64,000 nt of DNA from Streptomyces pyxinicus (GCF_024753135.1 NZ_JANUGP010000005.1:1-64000); one strand, 5' to 3'; positions 1 through 9,100 are shown, counted from the first letter of the stretch. Notes: a model not told the origin generated them from the letters alone. A program made the numbers and translations.

Positions 1-3000
1 GGGCGCCGAAGGGGCCGCCTCGCAGGGGTTGCGCAAGACGGCGCGGGACGCGGTGGAGGAGGGGGCGGACGACGTCGCACGGCGACCGGGCGAGAAGGTC
101 TGCCTGAAGGACCCGGTCGACGTTGCGACCGGCCGCGTGGTCCTGCCGGCGACCGACGTCTCGCTCCCGGCGAAGCTGCCGTTGTCGCTCAGGCGCCAGT
201 TCGAGTCGTCGTACCGTCTGGGCGGCTGGTTCGGACCGACCTGGTCCTCCACGCTCGACCAGCGTCTGGAGATCGACGCCGAGGGGGTCGTCTTCGTCGG
301 CGAAGACGGGCTGACGCTCGGCTATCCCCACCCGGCTCCCGGAGTCCCCACCCTGTCCACCCACGGACCGCGCTGGCCCCTGGACCGTACGGAGGACGGC
401 TACACCCTCACCGACCCGCACACGGGTCAGGTGCGGCACTTCACCGTCCGGTCGGATTCCCTCGCAGTGCTGGAGCAGGTGGACGACCGCAACGGCAACT
501 GGATCGCCTTCGCGTACGACACCGACGGCGCTCCCCGCGCGGTGGCCCACAGCGGTGGCTACCGGGTGAACGTGTCCACGACGGCCGGCCGAGTCGTCGC
601 ACTCTCCCTGGCCGGTGCGGCCCCGGACGGCGGCGACCAGGAACTGGTCCGCTACGGCTACACCGACGGCCATCTCACCGACGTCGTCAACTCCTCGGGG
701 CGCCCGACCGGCTTCGGCTACGACGAACTCGGCCGTATCACGTCCTGGACCGACACCAACGACAGCCACTTCACCTACACCTACGACGACCAGGACCGCT
801 GCACCCACCAGTCCGGCGCCGCCGGCCACCTGCGCTCCGTCTTCACCTACGGCCCGCCGACCCCGGACACCGGCACCCACACGACATCCGTCACCGACTC
901 ACACGGCCATACCTCGCACTACCTGATCAACCGGCGTTGCCAGGTGATCGCGGAGACGAACGCCCTCGGCGCCCGTACCCGCTACGTCCGGGACCGCCAC
1001 AACCGACTGCTGGCGGAGACGGATCCACTGGGTCATTCGACCACGTTCGAGTACGACGGCAACGGCGACCTCACCCGGGTGGTACGGCCTGACGGGCGAG
1101 TGGCCACGGCGGAGTACAACCACTTGGGCCTGCCGGTGAAAACGACTGATCCGGACGGAACGGTGATCCGCCAGACCTATGACGAGCGGGGCAACCGTAC
1201 GTCGATGACGGATCCAGCCGGACAGACCACGCACTTCACGTATGACGAGTCCGGCCGGCTGATGTCCGTGACCGACCCTCTCGGCAACACGACAACGGTC
1301 GGCTGCGACCGTGCAGGAATTCCCCTGTGGCTCACAGACCCGCTGGGTGCGACCACCCGCTGTACGAGGGACGCGTTCGGTCGCCCGGTCACGATCACCG
1401 ATCCCACCGGCGCCGTGACTCGTCTGTCATGGACCATCGAGGGCCATTTGTCCTGCCGCACAGCCGCAGATGGCACCATTGAGGCCTGGACATACGACGG
1501 CGAGGGCAACTGCACCGCCCACACCGACCCGATGGGCGGCGTGACTCGCTTCGAGTACACCCACTTCGACCGGCTGGCGACGCGCGCCGATCCGGACGGC
1601 GCACACCATGTATTCGAACACGACAGTGAGCTGCGTCTGATCAAGGTCACCAATCCCCAGGGAATGGAGTGGTCTTACGAGTACGACCCAGCGGGCCGCT
1701 TGAGCACGGAAACGGACTTCGACGGTCGTTCCCTGAGCTACACCTACGATGCGGCCGACCGAATGGTCGCGCGGCGGAACGCGCTGGACGAGGTGATCAC
1801 CTTTGACCGCAATGAACTGGGGTTGTTGACGCGCAAGAACGCTGCAGGCCGCGTCACCACCTACGCCTACGACCTCACGGACCAACTCGCACAGGCGACG
1901 GGCCCGGATGGCACCACTCTCACCCTGCTCCGTGACTCCTACGGCCGGGTTCGCTCGGAAACGGTGAACGGCAGAACCCTGTCCCACACATACGATGCCT
2001 TGGGTCGCCGCGACAGCCGCGTGACGCCCACGGGGGCCACCACGACGTGGACCTACGACGCCGCCGGGCGCCGGAACGGCATCGTGGCCTCGGGCCGCGT
2101 CATCGACTTGGCGTACGACGAAGCCGGCCGCGAAATCTCCCGTCGTATCGGCGGCACGTTGTCACTGGATCGCGCCTTCGACGCGTTGGGCCGCGTGACG
2201 ACCCAGTCGGTCAGCGTTGGTACGGGCCGCGTAGTGCAACGCCGCGCCTACACATACCGCGCCGATGGCAATGTCGTCGGCATCGACGACCATCTGTCCG
2301 GTTCCCGTCGCTTCGACCTGGATGTCACCGGGCGGGTGACGGCAGTGCACGCAGGCAGTTGGACGGAACGGTACGCCTATGACGAGGCGGGAAACCAGGC
2401 ATACGCCTCCTGGCCGGACACGCATCCGGGCCAGGAGGGAGTCGGTTACCGCAGTTACGTGGGCACCCGGCTCCGCCAAGCCGGCAGCATCCGGTACGAG
2501 CACGACGCCCTCGGCCGCGTCACCCTCCGCCAGAAGAGCCGTCTGTCCCGGAAGCCCGAGACCTGGCAATACGAATGGGATACAGAGGACCGTCTGACAT
2601 CCCTGGTGACTCCGGACGGTACCCGGTGGCGCTACACATATGATCCTTTGGGTCGCCGCACCGCCAAACTCCGCCTCGCTGCGAACGGCGAAACGGTAGT
2701 GGAGCGCGTCGACTTCACCTGGGACGGGACCACACTCTGCGAACAGACCACCGCCTCCGGTGACCTCCCGCACCCGGTTGTCCTTACATGGGATTACGAG
2801 GATGCCCGTCCCCTCGCCCAGACGGAGCGCATCACCTCGGCCGACGGCAGGGAAGAGATCGACTCACGCTTCTTCGCCATCGTCACCGACCTCGTCGGCA
2901 CCCCGACAGAACTCGTCGACGAGCAAGGTGAGATCGCCTGGCGGACGCGAAGCACCCTGTGGGGCAGAACCGCCTGGGCGGTCGACAGCATCACCTACAC

Positions 3001-3538
3001 ACCCCTGCGCTTTCCGGGCCAGTACTACGACCCCGAATCAGACCTTCACTACAATTTCTTCCGGCACTACGATCCAGAAGGCGCCCGGTATCTCACCCAG
3101 GACCCTCTCGGTCTCGCCCCCGCACCCAATCCGGCCACCTATGTCCACAACCCGCACACATGGAGCGATCCACTCGGCCTCTCTCCGTGCGAAGAGACTC
3201 CGACCCACAGGTACGCCAGCAGTCGCAATTCCGCTTTCCGATGGGCCAAGCGGGACTTGAAAATCCCCATGACACAGCATCCGGACGAGATTCGCCGGAT
3301 TCCCATGACGGACCGAACCGGGCGCCAAATCATGGATGACTCCGGGAAACCAGTCATGACGCGCGAGTATGTGTATACACGAAGCGACGGCAGCAAGGTC
3401 ATTATTCAAGACCACGCACACGGGCACGATTTCGGTGAAGGCGGCGTGGGAAATCAGGAGAGCCACTTCAATGTGCGGCCGTACGAAAACCCCCGGACTG
3501 GTAAGGTTCCGGGCACCGCACAGCATTACGAGTACTAG
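1..3538 (+). CDS. RHS/YD-repeat polymorphic toxin, 5' end cut by window edge
   Basis: The reading frame is open from the first bases (the in-frame TTG at 29 is probably internal), so the N-terminus is missing. Counting from codon 29, a DUF6531 domain covers about residues 24-90 (KDPVDVATGRV, RRQFESSYRLGGWFGPTWSS). About 900 residues of YD/RHS repeats follow (YDELGRI, YDESGRL, YDAAGRR). The RHS-associated core ends with YYDPESDLHYNFFRHYDPEG and DPLGL at about 1025. In this family the repeats form a shell around a cleaved C-terminal toxin. The tip, residues 1053-1169, is less GC-rich and carries a His-rich segment (HAHGHDFGEGG, ESHFNVRP, QHYEY) resembling HNH/endonuclease VII-fold toxins. The RHS assignment is firm; the tip's nuclease class is an inference. 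The next gene is its probable immunity partner. Confidence 0.93.
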   Translation, partial: GAEGAASQGLRKTARDAVEEGADDVARRPGEKVCLKDPVDVATGRVVLPATDVSLPAKLPLSLRRQFESSYRLGGWFGPTWSSTLDQRLEIDAEGVVFVGEDGLTLGYPHPAPGVPTLSTHGPRWPLDRTEDGYTLTDPHTGQVRHFTVRSDSLAVLEQVDDRNGNWIAFAYDTDGAPRAVAHSGGYRVNVSTTAGRVVALSLAGAAPDGGDQELVRYGYTDGHLTDVVNSSGRPTGFGYDELGRITSWTDTNDSHFTYTYDDQDRCTHQSGAAGHLRSVFTYGPPTPDTGTHTTSVTDSHGHTSHYLINRRCQVIAETNALGARTRYVRDRHNRLLAETDPLGHSTTFEYDGNGDLTRVVRPDGRVATAEYNHLGLPVKTTDPDGTVIRQTYDERGNRTSMTDPAGQTTHFTYDESGRLMSVTDPLGNTTTVGCDRAGIPLWLTDPLGATTRCTRDAFGRPVTITDPTGAVTRLSWTIEGHLSCRTAADGTIEAWTYDGEGNCTAHTDPMGGVTRFEYTHFDRLATRADPDGAHHVFEHDSELRLIKVTNPQGMEWSYEYDPAGRLSTETDFDGRSLSYTYDAADRMVARRNALDEVITFDRNELGLLTRKNAAGRVTTYAYDLTDQLAQATGPDGTTLTLLRDSYGRVRSETVNGRTLSHTYDALGRRDSRVTPTGATTTWTYDAAGRRNGIVASGRVIDLAYDEAGREISRRIGGTLSLDRAFDALGRVTTQSVSVGTGRVVQRRAYTYRADGNVVGIDDHLSGSRRFDLDVTGRVTAVHAGSWTERYAYDEAGNQAYASWPDTHPGQEGVGYRSYVGTRLRQAGSIRYEHDALGRVTLRQKSRLSRKPETWQYEWDTEDRLTSLVTPDGTRWRYTYDPLGRRTAKLRLAANGETVVERVDFTWDGTTLCEQTTASGDLPHPVVLTWDYEDARPLAQTERITSADGREEIDSRFFAIVTDLVGTPTELVDEQGEIAWRTRSTLWGRTAWAVDSITYTPLRFPGQYYDPESDLHYNFFRHYDPEGARYLTQDPLGLAPAPNPATYVHNPHTWSDPLGLSPCEETPTHRYASSRNSAFRWAKRDLKIPMTQHPDEIRRIPMTDRTGRQIMDDSGKPVMTREYVYTRSDGSKVIIQDHAHGHDFGEGGVGNQESHFNVRPYENPRTGKVPGTAQHYEY

Positions 3539-3567
3539 CCCTAGCGGACAGAAACGGTCGTGTCGAT

Positions 3568-3963
3568 ATGTCTTGGAATTCACTACTCCACAACCCGGAA
3601 GGGATTACCGCCGTCTACGGCGGCGACCCGCCGGACCTCTCCGGCGTGCGGCTGAGAGAACTGACGCTGCATGAGGACGGCCCCACACTGACAGTACGTC
3701 TCGACCTGCCTGCTTACCCCAATCAGCCTCCACGGAAGTGGGCGGCACAAGGTTTCAATACCGTACAGATCGAGTTGTCTTTGAGTGGCCTGCGCTCGAT
3801 CGAACTGGAGGGTTTCGCCAGCGAAGTGACGGCGGATGTTTTCCTCTCGGAGGGCGATGGCATCGCCGTCGACATCACCTCACCCCATACACGCGTGCAG
3901 GCCGTCGCAGACACGGTCTACATGGCAAAGCTGACCGCGTACACCGACGAAAGCAGGCCGTGA
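3568..3963 (+). CDS. Imm50-family immunity protein
   Basis: This 131-residue cytoplasmic protein begins MSWNSLLHNPEG, 29 bases after the toxin stop. Its pattern (SLLHNPEGITAVYGGDPPDL, a central PPRKW, then NTVQIELSLSGL) resembles Imm50 immunity proteins found directly behind polymorphic toxins. It has no signal peptide or membrane segment, as expected for a protein that neutralises an effector inside the cell. Position, size and lower GC fit a toxin/immunity pair with the RHS gene. The family call rests on recognition of the pattern. An alternative is an unrelated small protein that happens to follow the toxin. Confidence 0.8.
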   Translation: MSWNSLLHNPEGITAVYGGDPPDLSGVRLRELTLHEDGPTLTVRLDLPAYPNQPPRKWAAQGFNTVQIELSLSGLRSIELEGFASEVTADVFLSEGDGIAVDITSPHTRVQAVADTVYMAKLTAYTDESRP

Positions 3964-4071
3964 CCGACGGGTACGACCTCGCCGACTTCCGGCATGGTGC
4001 AACGCGCGCCGGACTCGGCCGGATTCCGGGCCGCACGGCGGCCGCGTCGACAGGCCGGCCGGCCCCGCAGG

Positions 4072-4195
4072 TAAAGTGGCCGGGTCGTCATCACACCCGT
4101 GACGGGGGGAAGCCGGTGGGATTCCGGCGCTGACCCGCAACCGTGAACCGTCCAACGGGCGGTGAGCCGGACTGCCCCGGACGGGACGTTGACCG
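4072..4195 (+). promoter_or_regulatory. Cobalamin (adenosylcobalamin) riboswitch
   Basis: The conserved B12-riboswitch blocks occur in order: GGGGAAGCCGGT at 4106-4117, ATTCCGGCGC followed by the CCCGCAACCGTGA box at about 4121-4146, and GAGCCGGACTGCCC at 4164-4177. In this class, cobalamin binding lowers expression of downstream B12 uptake or synthesis genes. It leads into the ECF transporter operon. Block spacing is normal, so the call is firm; the outer edges are approximate. Confidence 0.93.
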
Positions 4196-4200
4196 GCTCG

Positions 4201-4286
4201 CGTGCGCCGGCGGTCCGCCGCGCACGGCACCGTCGAGGTTTGCGGAGCCGAGCCGCCCGGGGGGTCTCCCGTGCGCCGTCGGCTCC
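4201..4286 (+). promoter_or_regulatory. Hairpins between B12 riboswitch and first gene (likely expression platform)
   Basis: Two stems follow the aptamer. The first, 4201-4226, pairs CGTGCG and GGCGG with CCGCC and CGCACG. The second pairs GGAGCCGA (4244-4251) with TCGGCTCC (4279-4286), ending just before the purine-rich AGGAGAGG at 4291. Neither has a T-run. They may act as a terminator or as ribosome-access control; this role is inferred. Confidence 0.5.
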
Positions 4287-4310
4287 CCACAGGAGAGGCA
4301 GTCGCCGACC

Positions 4311-5528
4311 ATGAACGTACGCCGCAGCGCCGCGGCTCTCGCCGCGATAGGCGTGCTGGCCGCCGCCGCACCCGCCACGGCCATCGGCCAGGCCCCCTCG
4401 CCGACCCCGAAGGTGACGGTCCCGGCCGGCCTGTACGGCAAGGGCGACCCGACCTATGACGGCGTGTGGCGGCAGTCGCTGACCCTGATCGCCCAGCGCA
4501 CCCTCGGCTACCGCCCGGCCGGGCAGGCCGTGGACTGGCTCGCCGGGCAGCAGTGCGCCGACGGTTCGTTCGCCGCGTTCCGTGCCGACGCCGCCAAGGA
4601 CTGCGACAAGTCGGTCAAGGCGGACACCAACAGCACCGCCGCCGCCGTACAGGCCCTCCGGTCCGTCGGCGGTCGCGGCGCGGCGGTCGACAAGGCCGTG
4701 GGCTGGCTGAAGTCGGCGCAGAACGCGGACGGCGGCTGGAGCTACTTCCCGGGCGCCCCGAGCGACACCAACTCCACCTCCGTGGTCGTCGGCGCGCTCG
4801 CCGCGGCCGGCACCGACCCGGCGGACGTCCGCAAGTCGGGCAAGTCCCCCTACGACGCCCTGGCCGGCTGGGCCGTCCCCTGCGGCCGGGACGGCGGGGG
4901 CGCGCTCGCCTTCCAGCCGGACAAGAAGGGCAGGCTGACCGCCAATGCGGACGCCACCGCCGCCGCCGTGCCGGCCGCGCTCGGCAAGGGCTTCGTCGCG
5001 TCGGCCGGCAAGGCTCCCGCCGAGACCGGCTGCGCCGAGGGCGACCACCTCAAGCCCGCCCAGGTGGCCGACAACGCCGGCGCGTATCTGGCGGCGGCCG
5101 TCGCCAAGAGCGGTCACCTGACGTCGGCCATGCCCGGCGCCAAGGACCAGCCGGACTTCGGCAACACCGCCGACACGGTCGTCGCGCTCGCCGCCGACGG
5201 GCGGACCGCGCAGGCGAAGAAGTCGTACGCCTGGCTGGAGAAGAACGCCTCGCAGTGGGCGGCGCAGAGCGGCCCCGCCGCCTACGCCCAGCTGATCCTG
5301 GCCGCGCACGCGGTCGGCGCCGAGCCCGGCGACTTCGCGGGCACCAGCCTGGTCCGCTCCCTGAACGCGCAGGGTCCGGCGCCGAAGGCGGAGAAGGCCG
5401 CCACCGAGAAGGCCGCCGCGTCCGACGACGACTCCAAGACGGGCGTCTGGTGGTTCGTCGGTGCCTGTCTGGTGGCCGGCATCGGGATCGGTTTCCTGCT
5501 CAGCGGCCGGAAGAAGCGGCAGCCGTGA
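4311..5528 (+). CDS. Secreted, membrane-anchored alpha/alpha-barrel repeat protein (prenyltransferase/squalene-oxidase-like) of the B12 operon
   Basis: This is a 405-residue surface protein. The start at ATG 4311 is chosen because it begins a signal peptide (MNVRRSAAALAAIGVLAAAA) and lies beyond the riboswitch. The mature part has internal repeats such as VDWLAGQQCADGSF, DTNSTAAAVQALRS, VGWLKSAQNADGGWSYF and FGNTADTVVALAAD, typical of the alpha6/alpha6-barrel (terpenoid-cyclase-like) fold. The C-terminus has one membrane helix (WWFVGACLVAGIGIGFLL) and a basic tail, so it is probably cell-surface anchored. No isoprenoid catalytic motif is visible. Animal intrinsic factor and transcobalamin use this same fold to bind B12. 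Riboswitch control and the downstream ECF transporter suggest corrinoid capture; that is inference. The next gene overlaps by four bases. Confidence 0.85.
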   Translation: MNVRRSAAALAAIGVLAAAAPATAIGQAPSPTPKVTVPAGLYGKGDPTYDGVWRQSLTLIAQRTLGYRPAGQAVDWLAGQQCADGSFAAFRADAAKDCDKSVKADTNSTAAAVQALRSVGGRGAAVDKAVGWLKSAQNADGGWSYFPGAPSDTNSTSVVVGALAAAGTDPADVRKSGKSPYDALAGWAVPCGRDGGGALAFQPDKKGRLTANADATAAAVPAALGKGFVASAGKAPAETGCAEGDHLKPAQVADNAGAYLAAAVAKSGHLTSAMPGAKDQPDFGNTADTVVALAADGRTAQAKKSYAWLEKNASQWAAQSGPAAYAQLILAAHAVGAEPGDFAGTSLVRSLNAQGPAPKAEKAATEKAAASDDDSKTGVWWFVGACLVAGIGIGFLLSGRKKRQP

Positions 5529-6169
5529 GGCTCGTCCGCCGTGCGCTGCCGCTGGTGTCGGCGGTGGTCGCGCTGCTGCTCGCCTGCGGCCGGGCCGATG
5601 CCGCCGGGTATCGGTACTGGTCGTTCTGGGAGCGCGACGGGGGCCACTGGACGTACGCCACGCAGGGGCCGTCCTTCGTCCGGCCGGACGACGGCACGGT
5701 CCAGGGCTTCCGATTCGCGGTGAGCGCGGACTCGGCGGACGCGACCAGGCCCCGGGGCACGGCGGACTTCTCCACGATCTGCGCGGACACGGCGGCGAAG
5801 CCGGGCAAGAAACGGGTGGCGCTGGTACTCGACTTCGGCACGGCCGCGGACGCGCCGGGCGGCGAGCGGCCGCCGGCGCGGCATACCGCGTGTGCGCGGG
5901 TGCCGGCCGGCGCGAGTACCGCCGACGCGCTGGCCGTGGTGGCGAAGCCGCTGCGGTACGACACCAATGCCCTGCTCTGTGCCATCTCCGGGTATCCGGC
6001 GAAGGGGTGCGGGGAGCAGGTGTCGGGGGCGGGGTCCCGTACGGTCTCCGGGAAGGAACCGGCCTCCGGTGGCGGGCCCTCGCTGGGGCTGCCGGTCGGG
6101 GCGGGTGTCGTCGCGCTGCTGGCGGGGGCGGCGGTGTGGCAGTACCGGCGGCGGCGCGGGCATGAGTGA
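5525..6169 (+). CDS. SCO2322-like secreted membrane-anchored protein, DUF4430/transcobalamin-beta-like
   Basis: A 214-residue protein starting at GTG 5525, whose GTGA overlaps the preceding stop. It has a signal peptide (LPLVSAVVALLLACGRADA), a mature domain and a C-terminal helix (LPVGAGVVALLAGAAVWQY) before a basic tail. The first mature segment, YRYWSFWERDGGHWTYATQG then DDGTVQGFRF, resembles the C-terminal strands of DUF4430 domains. A later part (VALVLDFG, ASTADALAVV, LCAISGYPAKGC) resembles their N-terminal strands, so the order looks permuted. DUF4430 is related to the beta domain of intrinsic factor. Translational coupling to the barrel protein suggests the two act together at the cell surface. 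Function is inferred. Confidence 0.8.
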   Translation: MRLVRRALPLVSAVVALLLACGRADAAGYRYWSFWERDGGHWTYATQGPSFVRPDDGTVQGFRFAVSADSADATRPRGTADFSTICADTAAKPGKKRVALVLDFGTAADAPGGERPPARHTACARVPAGASTADALAVVAKPLRYDTNALLCAISGYPAKGCGEQVSGAGSRTVSGKEPASGGGPSLGLPVGAGVVALLAGAAVWQYRRRRGHE

Positions 6170-7331
6170 CGGGTCCGTCCTCCGGTGCGGTGGCGGCGCG
6201 GTGGCCGGACGCGCCCCCACGGGAGCGCCGAGAGGTGGCCGTCGGGCCCTCGTGCACCCCGGCGCCTGGTGGCTCTGGGCGCTGGCGCTCGGCACCGCGG
6301 CGACGCGTACGACCAACCCGCTGCTGCTCGCGTTGCTGATCGGTGTCTCCGGGTACGTCGTCGCGACGCACCGGATCGCCACCCCGGCCGCCCGCTCCTA
6401 CGCCGCCTTCGTCAAGCTCGGGCTCGCCGTTCTCGCCGTGCGGCTGGTGTTCGCCGTGGCGCTCGGCTCGCCCATTCCCGGCAGCCATGTGCTGCTGACG
6501 CTTCCCGAGGTGCCGCTGCCGCACTGGGCGCAGGGCATCCGGCTCGGGGGCGAGGTCACCGCCGAGGCGCTGCTCTTCGCAGCCTACGACGGGCTGAAGC
6601 TGGCCACCCTGCTGATCTGCGTCGGCGCCGCGAACGCCCTGGCCGCGCCCTCCCGCCTCCTGAAGTCGCTGCCGGGCGCCCTGTACGAGACCGGGGTCGC
6701 CGTCGTCGTCGCCCTCACCTTCGCGCCGCACCTCATCGCCGACGTGCGACGCCTGCGTGCCGCCCGCCGGCTGCGCGGCCGGCCGGACCGGGGTCTGCGG
6801 GGGCTGCTCCAGGTCGGACTGCCGGTGCTGGAGGGCGCGTTGGAGCGGTCCGTCGCCCTCGCCGCCGCGATGGAGTCCCGCGGGTACGGCCGTACCGCCA
6901 CCGTCCCCGCCCGGGTCCGCCGGACGACCGCCGCGCTCACCCTCGGCGGACTGCTCGGCGTCTGCGCCGGAACGTACGGGCTACTCACCGCGGCGGGCGG
7001 CACCTACGGGCTGCCGCTGCTGCTCGCCGGAGTCGGCGCCGCGCTCGCGGGACTGCGCCTGGGCGGCCGGCGTTCGCTGCGCACCCGGTACCGCCCCGAC
7101 CCGTGGGGCGTCCGGGCCTGGCTGGTCACCGGCTCGGGCGTCGCCGTCGCCGCGCTGCTCACGCTGGCCTCCGTACGGGACCCCGAGGCTCTGCACCCGG
7201 GCGTCGTACCGCTGGTCGCCCCGGGGCTGCCGCTGTGGCCCGCCGCCGCGGTACTGCTCGGCCTGCTGCCCGCGCTCGTCGTGCCGCAGGCACCCGTGTC
7301 ACCGAGGAACCCCGAGGAGCCGTCGCCGTGA
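6162..7331 (+). CDS. ECF transporter T component (CbiQ-like transmembrane protein)
   Basis: A 389-residue polytopic membrane protein. The ATG at 6162 overlaps the upstream stop by eight bases and its stop overlaps the next GTG. Hydrophobic helices include WWLWALALGTAAT, LLLALLIGVSGYVV, AFVKLGLAVLAVRLVFAVAL and VAVVVALTFAPHLIADV. A region rich in Arg (RRLRAARRLRG) and the ALAAAMESRGYG motif match the coupling segment of CbiQ/EcfT proteins that contacts the ATPases. Helices after about residue 250 add extra membrane segments. It should couple ATP hydrolysis to movement of the S component. The substrate is probably cobalamin or a corrinoid, judged from the riboswitch. Confidence 0.9.
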   Translation: MSDGSVLRCGGGAVAGRAPTGAPRGGRRALVHPGAWWLWALALGTAATRTTNPLLLALLIGVSGYVVATHRIATPAARSYAAFVKLGLAVLAVRLVFAVALGSPIPGSHVLLTLPEVPLPHWAQGIRLGGEVTAEALLFAAYDGLKLATLLICVGAANALAAPSRLLKSLPGALYETGVAVVVALTFAPHLIADVRRLRAARRLRGRPDRGLRGLLQVGLPVLEGALERSVALAAAMESRGYGRTATVPARVRRTTAALTLGGLLGVCAGTYGLLTAAGGTYGLPLLLAGVGAALAGLRLGGRRSLRTRYRPDPWGVRAWLVTGSGVAVAALLTLASVRDPEALHPGVVPLVAPGLPLWPAAAVLLGLLPALVVPQAPVSPRNPEEPSP

Positions 7332-9100
7332 TCCGCTTCGAGAACGTCGGCGTACGGTACGACGGAGCCGCCGAACCCACCCTGCGGGGCATCGACTTCG
7401 AGGTGCCCGAAGGGGAACTCGTGCTGCTCGTCGGGCCGTCCGGGGTCGGCAAGTCGACCGTGCTGGGCGCGGTCAGCGGACTGGTACCGCACTTCACGGG
7501 CGGCACGCTCGGCGGGCGCGTCACCGTGGCCGGCCGGGACACCCGCACCCACAAGCCGCGCGAACTCGCCGACGTGGTCGGCACGGTGGGGCAGGACCCG
7601 CTGGCCCACTTCGTGACCGACACGGTGGAGGACGAACTCGCCTACGGCATGGAGTCGTTGGGCCTCGCCCCGGAGGTGATGCGGCGCCGCGTGGAGGAGA
7701 CCCTGGACCTGCTGGGCCTGGCCGGGCTGCGGGACCGTCCGATCGCCACGCTCTCCGGTGGCCAGCGGCAGCGGGTCGCGATCGGTTCCGTCCTCACCCC
7801 GCATCCCCGGGTGCTGGTGCTGGACGAGCCGACCTCGGCCCTCGACCCGGCCGCCGCGGAGGAGGTCCTGGCGGTCCTCCAGCGGCTGGTGCACGACCTG
7901 GGCACGACCGTGCTGATGGCCGAACACCGGCTGGAGCGGGTCGTCCAGTACGCGGACCGGGTCGTCCTGCTGCCCGCTCCGGGCGCCGCCCCGGTGGTGG
8001 GCCCGCCGGCGGAGGTCATGGCGGTCTCCCCCGTCTGTCCCCCGGTGGTCGATCTGGGGCGGCTGGCCGGCTGGTCGCCGCTGCCGCTGACGGTGCGGGA
8101 CGCCCGGCGCCGGGCCGAGGATCTGCGGGAGCTGCTGGCCGGCGCGGTGGCACCGGTGGCGGGCGGGCGCGCGAAGGCGGAGGTCCCGGCCGCGCCGGTC
8201 CGCGCGTCCCGGCGCCGCTCCCTCTTCCGCCGGGCCGCCGCCCCCGCCCCCGCCTCGGTCCCCGGCCCCGTCCCCGTGCGGGAGACGGCTCCCCTCGCCG
8301 AGATCCGCTCCCTCACCGTCCGCCGGGCCCGGATCGAAGCCCTGCGACAGGTCGGTCTCACCCTCGTACCCGGTGAGACCACCGCCCTCATGGGCCGCAA
8401 CGGTGCCGGGAAGTCCACCCTGCTCGGCGCCCTGACCGGGCTGGTGGAGCCCACCGCCGGCACGGTCCGCGTCCTCGGTGCCACACCCCACCGCACCGGC
8501 CCCCGCGAGCTGATCCGCAGGGTCGGACTGGTCCCGCAGGACCCCCGGGACCTGCTGTACGCCGACACGGTGGCGGCGGAGTGTGTGGCGGCCGACCAGG
8601 ACGCGGACGCGGAACCCGGCACCTGCCGGGCCCTGCTGGCGGAGCTGCTGCCGGGTGTCACCGACGACACCCACCCCCGCGACCTCTCCGAGGGCCAGTG
8701 CCTCGCGCTCGCCCTGGCCGTCGTCCTGACAGCGCGCCCGCCGCTGCTCCTGCTGGACGAGCCGACCCGTGGCCTGGACTACGCGGCCAAGGCCCGGCTC
8801 GCCGCGATCCTGCGGGGTCTGGCGGCCGAGGGTCACGCGATCCTGCTCGCGACGCACGATGTGGAGCTGGCGGCGGAGATAGCTCACCGGGTGGTGCTGC
8901 TCGCGGAGGGCGAGGTGATCGCGGACGGCCCCACCGCCGAGATCGTCGTGTCGTCCCCCTCCTTCGCCCCGCAGGTGACGAAGATCCTCGCCCCGCAGCG
9001 CTGGCTGACGGTGACCGAGGTACGGGAGACCCTCGACGGGCGGGAGACGCTCGGCGAGCGGGAGACCCTGGATGAGGGGGAGGCTCTCGGTGAGCGGTAG
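7328..9100 (+). CDS. ECF transporter ATPase, two ABC domains fused (EcfA-EcfA')
   Basis: A 590-residue protein with two ABC ATPase domains in one chain, so a single gene supplies both ATPases of the ECF module. Domain 1 has Walker A GPSGVGKST (about residue 37), LSGGQRQRVAIGS and LVLDEPTSALDP. Domain 2 has MGRNGAGKST (about 355), signature LSEGQCLALALAV and LLLLDEPTRGLDY. The second signature has Glu where the first has Gly. A linker of about 50 residues rich in Ala, Pro and Arg joins them. The C-terminus is a short degenerate repeat (RETLDGRETLGERETLDEGE). GTG 7328 overlaps the T-component stop by four bases. Confidence 0.93.
   Translation: MIRFENVGVRYDGAAEPTLRGIDFEVPEGELVLLVGPSGVGKSTVLGAVSGLVPHFTGGTLGGRVTVAGRDTRTHKPRELADVVGTVGQDPLAHFVTDTVEDELAYGMESLGLAPEVMRRRVEETLDLLGLAGLRDRPIATLSGGQRQRVAIGSVLTPHPRVLVLDEPTSALDPAAAEEVLAVLQRLVHDLGTTVLMAEHRLERVVQYADRVVLLPAPGAAPVVGPPAEVMAVSPVCPPVVDLGRLAGWSPLPLTVRDARRRAEDLRELLAGAVAPVAGGRAKAEVPAAPVRASRRRSLFRRAAAPAPASVPGPVPVRETAPLAEIRSLTVRRARIEALRQVGLTLVPGETTALMGRNGAGKSTLLGALTGLVEPTAGTVRVLGATPHRTGPRELIRRVGLVPQDPRDLLYADTVAAECVAADQDADAEPGTCRALLAELLPGVTDDTHPRDLSEGQCLALALAVVLTARPPLLLLDEPTRGLDYAAKARLAAILRGLAAEGHAILLATHDVELAAEIAHRVVLLAEGEVIADGPTAEIVVSSPSFAPQVTKILAPQRWLTVTEVRETLDGRETLGERETLDEGEALGER

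Noticed and set aside
4143..4310. An in-frame upstream start (ATG 4143) for the alpha/alpha-barrel gene
   Set aside because: It lies within the cobalamin riboswitch, has no signal peptide at its start, and the segment reads as RNA structure rather than protein.
3918..6731. A 937-codon open frame on the minus strand
   Set aside because: It is a frame shadow of the B12 operon: low-complexity Arg/Gly/Ala sequence, no domain, and it covers four well-supported genes on the other strand.
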